Under the pieces are notes generated by a model. It worked only from the letters and a program-made list of their open reading frames with translations, searched no databases and was not told the origin of the DNA. The position numbers were made by a program, and so were the translations under genes. Shown one piece after another: positions 18,203-27,400 of a DNA stretch of 64,000 nucleotides. Each line of letters opens with the position of its first letter. The stretch's first letter is position 1. The stretch comes from an uncultured Oscillospiraceae bacterium (GTDB taxonomy: Bacteria > Bacillota > Clostridia > Oscillospirales > Oscillospiraceae): assembly GCA_947627325.1 (NCBI GenBank), contig CANQVO010000008.1:44218-108217 (forward strand), in the 5' to 3' direction.

Positions 18203-18973
18203 ATGGAGATGATCTCGCTGCGAACGGCGGAGGAGATCGAAAAGCTCCGCGCCGCCGGACGGATCACCGCCCAGGCCCGGGCCCTGGCCGAGTCCCTGGT
18301 CAAGCCGGGGGTCAGCACCTACCAGATCGACCGGGAGGTGCGTCGGTTCATCCAGAGCAAGGGCGCCAAGCCCAGCTTCCTGGGGCTCTACGGCTTTCCC
18401 GCCTCCATCTGCGCCTCGGTCAACGAGTGCGTCATCCACGGCATCCCCAGCCGCCAGCAGGTCCTGCGGGAGGGAGACATCGTCTCCATCGACGTGGGCG
18501 CTTACCTGAACGGCTACCACGGCGACTGCGCCGGGACCTTCCTGTGCGGCGCCGTCAGCGACCAGGCGAAAAAACTGGTGGAGGTCACCAAGGAGAGCTT
18601 CTTCCAGGGCATCCGCCAGGCCCACCCGGGCAACCGGGTCCGGGACATCGGCGCGGCGGTGCAGAAGTACGTGGAGGGCTTTGGTTACAGCGTGGTCCGG
18701 GATTTTGTGGGCCACGGGGTGGGCCGGGAGATGCACGAGCCCCCCGAGGTGCCCAACTACGGCCCCGCCGGACACGGCCCCCGGCTCATGCCGGGGATGG
18801 TGCTGGCGGTGGAGCCCATGGTCTGCGCCGGGGACTGGCGCGTGGAGAACCTGGACGGCAACTGGACCACCGTTACGGTGGACCGGAGCCTGGCCGCCCA
18901 CTATGAAAACACCATCCTCATCACCGAGGGCGAGCCGGAGATCCTCACCGATCCGGGAGACGGCCATGTCTGA
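18203..18973 (+). CDS. map: Methionine aminopeptidase type I
   Basis: A 256-residue type I methionine aminopeptidase that removes the initiator Met. Metal ligands are recognisable in IVSIDVGAYLNGYHGDCAGTF (two Asp), VGHGVGREMHEPP (His) and the C-terminal ITEGEPEIL (Glu). It starts 3 bp after adk and its end overlaps the KOW gene by 8 bp. Confidence 0.95.
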   Translation: MEMISLRTAEEIEKLRAAGRITAQARALAESLVKPGVSTYQIDREVRRFIQSKGAKPSFLGLYGFPASICASVNECVIHGIPSRQQVLREGDIVSIDVGAYLNGYHGDCAGTFLCGAVSDQAKKLVEVTKESFFQGIRQAHPGNRVRDIGAAVQKYVEGFGYSVVRDFVGHGVGREMHEPPEVPNYGPAGHGPRLMPGMVLAVEPMVCAGDWRVENLDGNWTTVTVDRSLAAHYENTILITEGEPEILTDPGDGHV

Positions 18974-19265
18974 CCGCACCGGATGGATCGTGGAGGCCCA
19001 GGCGGGCCGGGATAAGGGGAAGCTGTTTTACGTGGTCGGGGTGGACCGGGAGACGGACCGGCTGCTGCTGGCCGACGGAAAGGGCCGCAGGCTGGCCCGG
19101 CCCAAGCCCAAAAAGCTGGGCCACGTCAAGTGCCTGACCGACCAACGGCGGGAATTTCCCCATCCAGTCACCCTGAAATTACAGCGAGGAGAAACGGTTT
19201 CCAACCGCGAGCTGAGACGGGCGCTGGGCGCCTTCAAGGAGGAAATGAGACTTGGCAAAAGATGA
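18966..19265 (+). CDS. KOW-domain RNA-binding-like protein
   Basis: A 99-residue basic protein with a KOW/L14e-like segment at its N-terminus ([22 protein letters not shown]). Firmicutes often have such a small KOW protein between map and infA. It probably binds RNA or ribosomes, but its function is not established. It overlaps map by 8 bp and infA by 14 bp, so the three genes are tightly coupled in translation. Confidence 0.75.
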   Translation: MSDRTGWIVEAQAGRDKGKLFYVVGVDRETDRLLLADGKGRRLARPKPKKLGHVKCLTDQRREFPHPVTLKLQRGETVSNRELRRALGAFKEEMRLGKR

Positions 19266-19470
19266 TATGATCGAAGTGGAGGGCGTGGTCACCGAGGCCC
19301 TGCCCAACACCACTTTCAAAGTGGACATCGGGAATGGACACATCATTCTCGCCCACATCTCCGGCAAACTGCGGATGAACTTCATCCGCATCCTGCCCGG
19401 GGACAAGGTGACGGTCCAAATGTCGCCCTACGACGTGACCCGGGGCCGGATCACCTGGCGTACCAAGTGA
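19252..19470 (+). CDS. infA: Translation initiation factor IF-1
   Basis: A 72-residue OB-fold IF-1 that occupies the 30S A-site during initiation. It starts with TTG at 19252 ([21 protein letters not shown]). The core [27 protein letters not shown] is conserved. AAGGAGG lies inside the overlapping KOW gene. Confidence 0.96.
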   Translation: MAKDDMIEVEGVVTEALPNTTFKVDIGNGHIILAHISGKLRMNFIRILPGDKVTVQMSPYDVTRGRITWRTK

Positions 19471-19594
19471 GCAAGCGCCGTCAGGCGTGGAAAAAATCAA
19501 CCATCAACGACCGACCCTGTCCGGGCTTTGCCGGTACGGAAAAGGCTTGCGGCGGGGCGGGGCCATCAAGGCATTCACATGAAGGAGGTTTCCC

Positions 19595-19708
19595 ATGAAA
19601 GTAAGGCCGTCTGTGAAGCCCATGTGCGAGAAGTGCAAGATCATCAAGCGCAAGGGCAAAGTCATGGTCATTTGCGAAAACCCGAAGCACAAGCAGAGAC
19701 AAGGTTAA
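19595..19708 (+). CDS. rpmJ: 50S ribosomal protein L36
   Basis: A 37-residue L36 of the zinc-binding form, with Cys at 11, 14 and 27 and His at 32. It starts [15 protein letters not shown] after a perfect GAAGGAGGTTT site. It lies between infA and rpsM as usual. The 124-bp gap in front of it shows no gene. Confidence 0.95.
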   Translation: MKVRPSVKPMCEKCKIIKRKGKVMVICENPKHKQRQG

Positions 19709-19726
19709 AAGGAGGGACAGAAACGT

Positions 19727-20095
19727 ATGGCTCGTATTGCTGGTATTGACTTGCCCAAGGATAAGCGCGTCGAGATCGGGCTGACTTATATCTTCGGCAT
19801 CGGGCGCACCAGCGCCAACAAGATCCTGGCCGCCACAGGCATCGACCCCGACACCCGGGTGAAGGACCTGACGGAGGAGCAGGAGGCTGCCCTCCGGGAG
19901 GAGATCAGCCGGGACTACACGGTGGAGGGCGACCTGCGCCGGAACGTGGCCCTTGACATCAAGCGGCTCACCGAGATCGGCTGCTACCGCGGCATCCGCC
20001 ACCGCAAGGGCCTGCCCGTCCGGGGCCAGCGGTCCAAGACCAACGCGCGCACCCGCAAGGGTCCCAAGCGCACCGTGGCCAACAAGAAGAAGTAA
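19727..20095 (+). CDS. rpsM: 30S ribosomal protein S13
   Basis: A 122-residue S13 at the top of the 30S head, contacting the 50S and P-site tRNA. It starts [22 protein letters not shown]. The C-terminal [20 protein letters not shown] tail is intact. Confidence 0.97.
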   Translation: MARIAGIDLPKDKRVEIGLTYIFGIGRTSANKILAATGIDPDTRVKDLTEEQEAALREEISRDYTVEGDLRRNVALDIKRLTEIGCYRGIRHRKGLPVRGQRSKTNARTRKGPKRTVANKKK

Positions 20096-20110
20096 GGAGG
20101 GAAGAGGAAT

Positions 20111-20512
20111 ATGGCAGCGAACACCAAAGGCAAGAAGACGGTCCGCCGTCGCCGCGAGCGCAAGAACATCGAGAAGGGCGCGGTGCATATCCGCTCTTCC
20201 TTCAACAACACCATGGTCACCGTGACCGACCCCCAGGGCAACGCCATCTCCTGGGCGTCCTCCGGCGAGATGGGGTTCCGGGGCTCCCGGAAGTCCACCC
20301 CCTTCGCCGCCCAGACCGCCGCCGAGACCGCCGCCAAGGCGGCCATGGAGCACGGGCTCAAGACGGTGGAGGTTTTCGTCAAGGGGCCCGGCGCTGGCCG
20401 TGAGGCCGCCATCCGGGCGCTCCAGGCCGTGGGCCTGGAGGTCACCCTCATCAAGGACGTGACCCCCATCCCCCACAACGGCTGCCGCCCGCCCAAGCGC
20501 CGCCGCGTGTAA
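20111..20512 (+). CDS. rpsK: 30S ribosomal protein S11
   Basis: A 133-residue S11 of the 30S platform near the mRNA exit. Motifs include [16 protein letters not shown] (here [19 protein letters not shown]) and the C-terminal [18 protein letters not shown]. Confidence 0.97.
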   Translation: MAANTKGKKTVRRRRERKNIEKGAVHIRSSFNNTMVTVTDPQGNAISWASSGEMGFRGSRKSTPFAAQTAAETAAKAAMEHGLKTVEVFVKGPGAGREAAIRALQAVGLEVTLIKDVTPIPHNGCRPPKRRRV

Positions 20513-20536
20513 TTACGGAAGGAGGAATGAGTTAAT

Positions 20537-21139
20537 ATGGCTAAGAATATGCAGCCTGTGGCTAAGCGCTGCAAGGCGCTGAACGTTTCTCCCGCCGCCA
20601 TGGGATACGCCAAGAAGCAGACCAATCGCAACCCCAAGGGTCAGATGCGCCGCAAGCAGAGCGAGTACGCCATGCAGATGAACGAGAAGCAGAAGGTCAA
20701 GTTCGTCTACGGCATCATGGAAAAGCAGTTCCGGGCCTACTACGAAAAGGCCGCCCGGAGCCAGGGCATCACCGGCGAGGTGCTGCTGACCACCATCGAG
20801 CGCCGCCTGGACAACGTGGTGTACCGCCTGGGCTTCGCCATGACCCGCCGGGAGGCCCGCCAGAGCGTCAGCCACGGGCACTTCACCGTCAACGGCCGGA
20901 AGGTGAACATCCCCTCCTACCTGGTCAAGCCCGGGGACGTGATCGAGGTCAAGGAGTCCAGCCGCGCCAGCATCCGCTTTAAGCGCTTCACCGGGGAGGA
21001 CGCCCCCATCTTCGCCACCCCCAAGTGGCTGAGCCGGGAGAAGAACGCCCTGAAGGGGACCGTACTCCAGATGCCCGCCCGGGACGACATCGATATGCCC
21101 GTGGAGGAGCACCTTATCGTCGAGCTTTACTCCAAGTAA
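20537..21139 (+). CDS. rpsD: 30S ribosomal protein S4
   Basis: A 200-residue S4, a 16S assembly initiator and often a translational repressor. The S4 RNA-binding domain is at about residues 90-150 ([21 protein letters not shown], then [16 protein letters not shown]). No N-terminal zinc Cys set is present. It lies in the alpha operon between rpsK and rpoA. Confidence 0.97.
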   Translation: MAKNMQPVAKRCKALNVSPAAMGYAKKQTNRNPKGQMRRKQSEYAMQMNEKQKVKFVYGIMEKQFRAYYEKAARSQGITGEVLLTTIERRLDNVVYRLGFAMTRREARQSVSHGHFTVNGRKVNIPSYLVKPGDVIEVKESSRASIRFKRFTGEDAPIFATPKWLSREKNALKGTVLQMPARDDIDMPVEEHLIVELYSK

Positions 21140-21195
21140 TAAAGCTCCCCTCGTTTCCGCGAATCGTACTGTTGAATGAAGGAGGGTAAACGATA

Positions 21196-22143
21196 ATGGT
21201 TGAAATTGAAAAACCCCGCATCGAGTGTATCGAAAAACCCGGTGAGGAGTCCCACGGCGTCTACGTCATCGAGCCCCTGGAGCGGGGCTACGGCACCACC
21301 CTGGGCAATTCCATGCGCCGCATCCTGCTCTCCAGCCTGCCCGGTGTGGCGGTGACCTCGGTGAAGATCGCCGGCGTTCAGCATGAGTTTTCCACCGTCC
21401 CCGGCGTGAAGGAGGACGTGACCGAGATCATCCTGAACGTCAAGAGCATCATCGCCAAGCTGTACAGCGAAGGGGCCAAGACCGTCTATATCGAGGCCAC
21501 CGGCCCCTGCGAAGTCACCGCCGGCGACATCAAGGCCGACGGCGAGGTGGAGATCCTCAACCCCGAGCTCCACATCGCCACCCTGGGCCCCGAGGCCAGC
21601 CTGAACATGGAGCTGGTCCTGGGCCACGGCCGGGGCTACGTGCCCGCGGAGCGCAACAAGCCCCAGCAGGCGGTCATCGGCATCATCCCCGTGGACAGCG
21701 TCTACACCCCCGTGAAGAAGGTCAACTACACCGTGGAGAACACCCGGGTGGGGGACGCCACCGACTTTGACAAGCTGACCCTGGAGGTCTGGACCAACGG
21801 GGTCATCTCCGCCCGGGACGCGGTGAGCCTGGGGGCCCGCATCCTGTGCGACCACTTCATGCTCTTTACCGACCTCTCCGAGACCATGGGCTCCAAGTCC
21901 ACGGTGGTGGAGAAGGCCGAGCACCAGCGGGACAAGGTGCTGGAGATGACCATCGAGGAGCTGGACCTGTCGGTCCGCAGCTTCAACTGCCTCAAGCGGG
22001 CCAACATCAACACGGTGGAGGACCTGATCTCCAAGACCGAGGACGAGATGATGAAGGTCCGCAACCTGGGCCGCAAGAGCCTGGAAGAGGTCATGAACAA
22101 GCTGGCGATGATGGGGCTGTCCCTGGCCAGCGACGAGAACTGA
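21196..22143 (+). CDS. rpoA: RNA polymerase subunit alpha
   Basis: A 315-residue alpha subunit. The N-terminal assembly domain ([19 protein letters not shown]) and the C-terminal DNA/activator-binding domain ([33 protein letters not shown]) are both present. The family's usual length and position between S4 and L17 support the call. Confidence 0.97.
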   Translation: MVEIEKPRIECIEKPGEESHGVYVIEPLERGYGTTLGNSMRRILLSSLPGVAVTSVKIAGVQHEFSTVPGVKEDVTEIILNVKSIIAKLYSEGAKTVYIEATGPCEVTAGDIKADGEVEILNPELHIATLGPEASLNMELVLGHGRGYVPAERNKPQQAVIGIIPVDSVYTPVKKVNYTVENTRVGDATDFDKLTLEVWTNGVISARDAVSLGARILCDHFMLFTDLSETMGSKSTVVEKAEHQRDKVLEMTIEELDLSVRSFNCLKRANINTVEDLISKTEDEMMKVRNLGRKSLEEVMNKLAMMGLSLASDEN

Positions 22144-22169
22144 TTTCCCCAACATTGGAGGTGTAAACT

Positions 22170-22502
22170 ATGCGTAAACTCGGCAAGCCCACCGACCAGC
22201 GGATGGCCATGCTTCGGGCTATGACCACCAACCTGCTGGAGTACGGCCGGATCGAGACCACCATCAGCCGGGCCAAGGAGGTCGCCCCCCTGGCCGAGGA
22301 GATGATCACCCTGGCCAAGAAGAACGACCTGGCCACCTACCGCCAGGCCCTGAGCTTCATCACCAAGGAGGACGTGGCCCACAAGCTTTTTGGCGAGATC
22401 GCCCAGAAGTACGCCACCCGGGACGGCGGCTACACCCGCATCGTCCGCACCGGCGCCCGCCGGGGCGACGCGGCCGAGATGGCCATTGTGGAGTTGGTCT
22501 GA
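22170..22502 (+). CDS. rplQ: 50S ribosomal protein L17
   Basis: A 110-residue L17 near the tunnel exit and last gene of the superoperon. It starts [18 protein letters not shown] and ends [15 protein letters not shown] strong terminator follows 18 bp later. Confidence 0.97.
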   Translation: MRKLGKPTDQRMAMLRAMTTNLLEYGRIETTISRAKEVAPLAEEMITLAKKNDLATYRQALSFITKEDVAHKLFGEIAQKYATRDGGYTRIVRTGARRGDAAEMAIVELV

Positions 22503-22520
22503 ACCACAGACCCCGTCCAT

Positions 22521-22551
22521 AAAAGGGCTGACGCTTAGCGTCAGCCCTTTT
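22521..22551 (+). terminator. Intrinsic terminator of the ribosomal superoperon
   Basis: AAAAGGGCTGACGC-TTA-GCGTCAGCCCTTTT forms a perfect stem closed by A/T runs, immediately after rplQ. Confidence 0.92.
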
Positions 22552-22815
22552 GTGTTGCCCATTTCCAGACAGCGCCTGCCCTCCAGGGGCGGCCACGTCC
22601 AGACAGTGGATCTCTCCCGCCGGGGGTATTCCGCTCCAACAGCGGCGCCCCGTTACGGGGGCGCTCCCGCCTCCTGCTGGGGGGGCCGCCCCGCCCGGCG
22701 GTGCGCCCCCTCAAAAAAAGTCACCGCCAGGAGCGACAGGCCGTGTAACGACGAAAGACCGCCCCCCGGACCATCGGTCCGGGGGGCGGTCTTTGCGTTT
22801 AGAAGGGTGGCGGGG
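22552..22815. terminator. Non-coding spacer with bidirectional terminator (22754-22794)
   Basis: No gene is visible between the rplQ terminator and the convergent subtilase gene. GC-rich hairpin-prone sequence (for example GCGCCCC-GTTAC-GGGGGCGC near 22645) precedes a long perfect stem at 22754-22794, AAAGACCGCCCCCCGGACC against its complement. That stem can terminate the minus-strand subtilase transcript. Confidence 0.75.
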
Positions 22816-24456
22816 TCACGCCAGGGGGATGGTCACCGGCTCGTCCACGGCGGAGAGGGTGGCGGGGTCCAGGAAGTAGACCTGGGCGGTGGCGGCGTCG
22901 GGGGTCTGGAAGGTGGCGGTGAGGGAGTAGGCCCCGTAGGCCGAGCGGGCGGCGGAGGCGATCCTGCTGTCCAGCAGGTGGCCCTGGGGGTTATAGAGGC
23001 CGATGAGGGCCACGGCGCTGTCCCCGGCGGCCTCCCCGGCGGCGGTGGCGGGGAAGTGGGCGGAGCGGAGGGTCACCGAGCCGTCCGTCCCGCTTTGGAC
23101 CATGGCCCCGGTGTGGCCGGTGGCGGCCAGCAGGCGCTCCATGTTCAGCTGTCCCGCCCCGGCGTAGGGCCGGTCGGCGGTGGCGATGGTGCTGATATCA
23201 GAGGTGGACTTCAGCAGGGCCAGGAAGTCGGCCTGGGTCATGGAGGGGTCATGCTCCTTCAGCAGGGCGGCGGCCCCCACCACCAGGGGGGCGGCGAAGG
23301 AACAGCCGGTGGCCCGGCCCATGGAGTTGGAGTCTGTGTACCACAGGGAGTGGATGTACTGGCCGGTGTCCCCGCCGGGGGCGCAGACGTCGGTGTACTG
23401 GTTGCGCTGGGAGAAGCTGGACAGGCCCCCCTGCTTGTTGGTGGAGCCCACGCCGATGACGTTGCTCCAGGCGGCGGGGTAGTAGGGCACGGAGGAGGCG
23501 CTGTTGCCGTTGGCGGCGATGAGGATGCACCCGGCGTTGGCGGCCTTGGTGATGGCCTCATGCATGACCTGGGAGTTGGAGGTCAGGCCCCAGCTCATGT
23601 TGATGATGTCCGCGCCGTTTTCCACGGCGTAGTTGACGCCGCTGATGTAGTTGGACTCCAGGCCGCCCACGTGGCCCTCGATGGTGGTGGAGCACTTGAT
23701 GGGGAGGATGGTCACGTTGGGGGCCATGCCGGCGATGCCGCCGGTGTACCCGCCGGGGACGCGGTTGTTGGTGTTGGCGGCGATGATGCCGGCGATCATA
23801 CTGCCGTGGCCCAGGCCGTCGGTCACGTTGGCGTTGGAGTAGTAGCCGCACTGCCGGGTGACGCCGTCCTTGGTGACCAGGTATTTGCCGTCCTTCTCCT
23901 CCCGGTAGAAGTAGTACCGGCCCTGGCCGATCTTCACCGGGGCGTCCACGTGGCTCAGGTTGAGGCCGGAGTCCACCACCGCCACGGTGACCCCGTCGCC
24001 GGTGAGGCCGGCGTCCCAGGCCGCCTGGATGTGGATGTTCAGCAGATTGAACTGGTAGGTGGAGTTAAAATAGTCGTCGTTGGGGGTGGCGGGGCTGTTC
24101 AGGTCCAGGTCCAGGAGCTCCACCTCGTAGTCGGGCTCCACCAGGGTGGCCTGGCCGGACCAGACCAGGTTCTCAATGTCGCCGATCTCACCGGCCTTGT
24201 AGATGCCCAGGTCCGGGACCAGGGGCAGGAGCTCCTCCCGCTCCTGCTGGGCGGAGAGGAGGGTGGCCTGGCCGATGAGGTCGAAGGGGGCGGGGTCCGG
24301 CTGGGGCGGGTCATCCCGGAGGATGACCAGGTAGCCGGAGTAGGGGGCGTCGCTCTCGGTCGCCTGGGGGGCGGCGGCCAGGGAGATAGAGGCCAGGCCC
24401 AGGGTCAGGGCCAGGGTCAGGGCGAAGGCGCCCAGGGCTTTGCACATACGCTTCAT
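22816..24456 (-). CDS. Secreted subtilisin-family serine protease (S8)
   Basis: A 546-residue S8 protease with a signal peptide (MKRMCKALGAFALTLALTLG, through to about residue 28) and a short pro-region. The catalytic triad is visible: Asp162 in VAVVDSGLN, His217 in GLGHGSMIAG, and Ser386 in ATGCSFAAP, where the family usually has GTSMAAP. Asn316 in AANGN is the oxyanion residue. About 120 residues after the catalytic domain form a beta-rich tail. There is no SLH domain or LPXTG motif, so it is probably released or held non-covalently. It begins 17 bp after the giant SLH gene, which suggests co-transcription. Confidence 0.9.
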   Translation of the reverse strand: MKRMCKALGAFALTLALTLGLASISLAAAPQATESDAPYSGYLVILRDDPPQPDPAPFDLIGQATLLSAQQEREELLPLVPDLGIYKAGEIGDIENLVWSGQATLVEPDYEVELLDLDLNSPATPNDDYFNSTYQFNLLNIHIQAAWDAGLTGDGVTVAVVDSGLNLSHVDAPVKIGQGRYYFYREEKDGKYLVTKDGVTRQCGYYSNANVTDGLGHGSMIAGIIAANTNNRVPGGYTGGIAGMAPNVTILPIKCSTTIEGHVGGLESNYISGVNYAVENGADIINMSWGLTSNSQVMHEAITKAANAGCILIAANGNSASSVPYYPAAWSNVIGVGSTNKQGGLSSFSQRNQYTDVCAPGGDTGQYIHSLWYTDSNSMGRATGCSFAAPLVVGAAALLKEHDPSMTQADFLALLKSTSDISTIATADRPYAGAGQLNMERLLAATGHTGAMVQSGTDGSVTLRSAHFPATAAGEAAGDSAVALIGLYNPQGHLLDSRIASAARSAYGAYSLTATFQTPDAATAQVYFLDPATLSAVDEPVTIPLA

Positions 24457-24473
24457 AGCTGTCCGCTCCTTTC

Positions 24474-27400
24474 TCACACCACAGGGACCATGGAGCGGAT
24501 CAGCCGCTCCAGGATGGCGGATACCTCCGCCCGGCTGGCGTTGCCGCCGGGGTCCAGAAGGCCGCCGGACTTGCCGTTGATGAGCCCCTGGCCCACCGCC
24601 CACTCCATGGCCTCCCGGGCCCAGGCGCTGGTCTTGGCCTGGTCGGAGAAGCCGGACAGGCTGCCCCGGGTGCCCGTCTCCAGGCCCAGGGAGCCGGCGT
24701 AGCGGTAGAGGATGGTGGCCAACTGTTCCCGGGTGATGGGGCCGCCCGGCAGGAAGCCGGTGCCGTTACCTTGGACGATGCCGTTCTGGTTGGCCCAGGC
24801 CACGGCGGAGGAATACCAGCTGCCCTGCGCCACGTCGGCGAAGGAGACAGCCTGGCCGGCGGCCGGGGTGTCCTCCAGGCGGTAGAGGACGGTGACCAGC
24901 ATGGAGCGGGTCATGGTCCCGCCGGGGTCAAAGGTGTTGGCCGAGGTGCCCTGGAAGAGCTCCCGGGCCACCACGAAGTCGATGGAACTCTTGGCCCAGT
25001 GGCTCTGGACATCCGCGAAGGAGGCCGAGCGGGTCTCCAGCTTCAGCTGGGTGGAGCCGGTGAGGTAGGCGTAGATCTTGCCCCCCTCCACCAGGGCCTT
25101 CCGCAGGGGATGCGTTCCGCCGCCGGAGGTGGTCAGGGCCACATTGCCCGCGCCCACGCCGTTGAGGACGATGACGCCGGGGAGACTGCCGGCGGAGGAG
25201 CCGCAGGAGAAGTCCACGCTGTACTGCCCCGCGGTGGCGGACAGGGTGATGACCACCGTACTGCCGCCCCGGGCGGTGAGGGCTCGCAGGGACTCGGGGG
25301 AGAGGATCACCGTGCCCAGGGAGGTCTGGAGCTTGAGGCTCTGGTTCCGCTGGGAGGCGATGGCGGCGGCGGTGGAGGTGGTGAGGGAGACGGACAGGGA
25401 GGTCAGGCCGCTGCCCCCGGTGGGGACGATGGTCACCGTGCCGCCGGAGGCGGAGGAGGCCAGCAGGGCCTGCTCCTGGGCGGCGCTGAGGGCGGCGGAG
25501 CCGGAGGCGCCGGTCTGGGTCACCGCGGGGGACAGGGTCACGTTGGAGGCATTGTCCGCGCCCTTGGCCGCGACGGTGACGGTGACGGTGATGGACTGGC
25601 GGACGGTGGCGTTGTACGCGGCGGTGAGGGTGATCCGATAGGTGCCCGGGGCGGTGGTGGCGGGTACGGTGAGGGTGCGAGTGGAGCTGGTAAAGGTGAT
25701 GCCGCCGGACAGGCCGGAGGCCGTCCAGGTCACCGAGGACTGGTAGGAGCTGGCGCAGGTCAGGCCCTTGGCGTCCTTCAAGGTGGCGGAGAAGGCCTTG
25801 GTGGCGGCGACGCCCTGGGTGGCGGTGAGGGTGGTGCCGCCGGTGATGGTCAGGGTGGCGGGCGCGCCGGCCTTGCCGGTGTCGGAGGAGGAGGTGTCGC
25901 CGCCTCCTCCTCCACCGCCTCCTCCGCCGCCGCCTCCGCCGCTGTCGGAGGAGCTTCCGCTGACGGTGATGGTGACGGGGATGGTGGCGGAGACCACCTG
26001 GGAGGTGCCGGAGACCTGAACGGTGAGGTCGGCGGTGAGGTTGATGGTGTAGGTGCCCGGGGAGGCGGAGGCGGGCACGGTGATCCGGGCGGAGGCCACG
26101 TTGTCGCTGTCCCGGATCATGCCCGCGGTGATGGCGGAGGCGTTGCCCCGCATATGCCAGGTGACCTGCTGGCGGTCGGCCAGGCCGGCCTGCTGGTTGT
26201 ACTGGTCCCAGAGGGCGAAGCTGTACTCCCGGGTGGCGCCGGCGGAGGTGGCGGAGAAGGAGTCCCGGGTGATGGCGCTGCCGTTGCGGCGGATCTCCAT
26301 GACGGTGGGGTAGGAGGTCCCCCGAACCAGCGTCAGCTGGGCCGTGGCGGCGCCCAGGGCGGCGCCGCTGTCGTCCAGGACGGTGGCGGACACCTGGAGG
26401 GGATCGTCCCCGGTGGGCTGGGCGGTCCGGTCCACGGTGACGGTGGCGGCGGTGGGGGCGTCGGGGTTGGGCCGGATGGTCACGCCGCTGGGGGCGGCGC
26501 CCTTGGCGTCCGCGATGGACCAGGCGATGGCGCGGTCGGAGAGGTCCAGGTCATAGCCGTCCGGGGTGCGGGCGGTGAGGGCGAAGGGGAAGGTCTCCAC
26601 GGCGCTGTTGGGGGAGGTGGAGTTGAATTGCAGGTAGAACCGGGGGATGCTCACCGTCCCGCCCTCGGAGAGGGAGAAGGCGTAGTCCTGGGCCACGGCG
26701 GCGGTCACCGTGAGGTCCAGGTCCAGAGTGCGGGTGAAGCCCTGGGTGGAGGCGGTGATGGTCACCTGGTAGCGCCCCGGCGGGGTGGCCGCGCCGATGC
26801 GCAGGCGGCGGATGCTGGAGTAGTTGGGGTGGGCGCTCTCCACCGCCTGGCCCGGCTCTTCCAAGGTGATGTGGTTCCCCGCGGAGGGGGTGACGGACCA
26901 CTGCCACTTCACGTCCTCCTGGCTGAGGATGGGGCGGTTGTACTGGTCCAGCAATTCCAGGGCGTAGCAGTTGGACAGGGTGCCGGCGGGGGCGGTGAGT
27001 TGGTCGGACTTGGGGGTGTCAAAGGTGAACTGGGCCCCCTGGCCCACCCCCCGGCGCAGATAGGCGCTGCGGGGGGCCAACTCCTCCGTCTGCAGGAAGA
27101 AGGGGAAGGAGACGGGGTCGGGGCGCTCCCCGGGGAAGTAGGACAGGGTCAGCTCCAGCACCCGGGGGTCCGCCTCCCCCGCCGGGGGAGGATCCATGGA
27201 GTTCTGGCTTGCCACCGGGTCCACCACCACCCGGAGCACCCCGGCGGCGGGGTCGGGGGTGAGGTAGACGCCGGTGTAGTGGCACAGGGCGTCGATCTGG
27301 CAGTTGTCCAGGCCCAATTCACGCAAGGGGAGTTGGAGGCTCTGGCCGTCCCGGAGGATGGTAGCCAGGATCCGGGCGGTGTAGGTCCGGGAGACGCCGG

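Noticed and set aside
22552..22753. An RNA gene in the GC-rich spacer after rplQ.
   Set aside because: Short stems occur, but no tRNA cloverleaf, conserved RNA motif or promoter was recognised.
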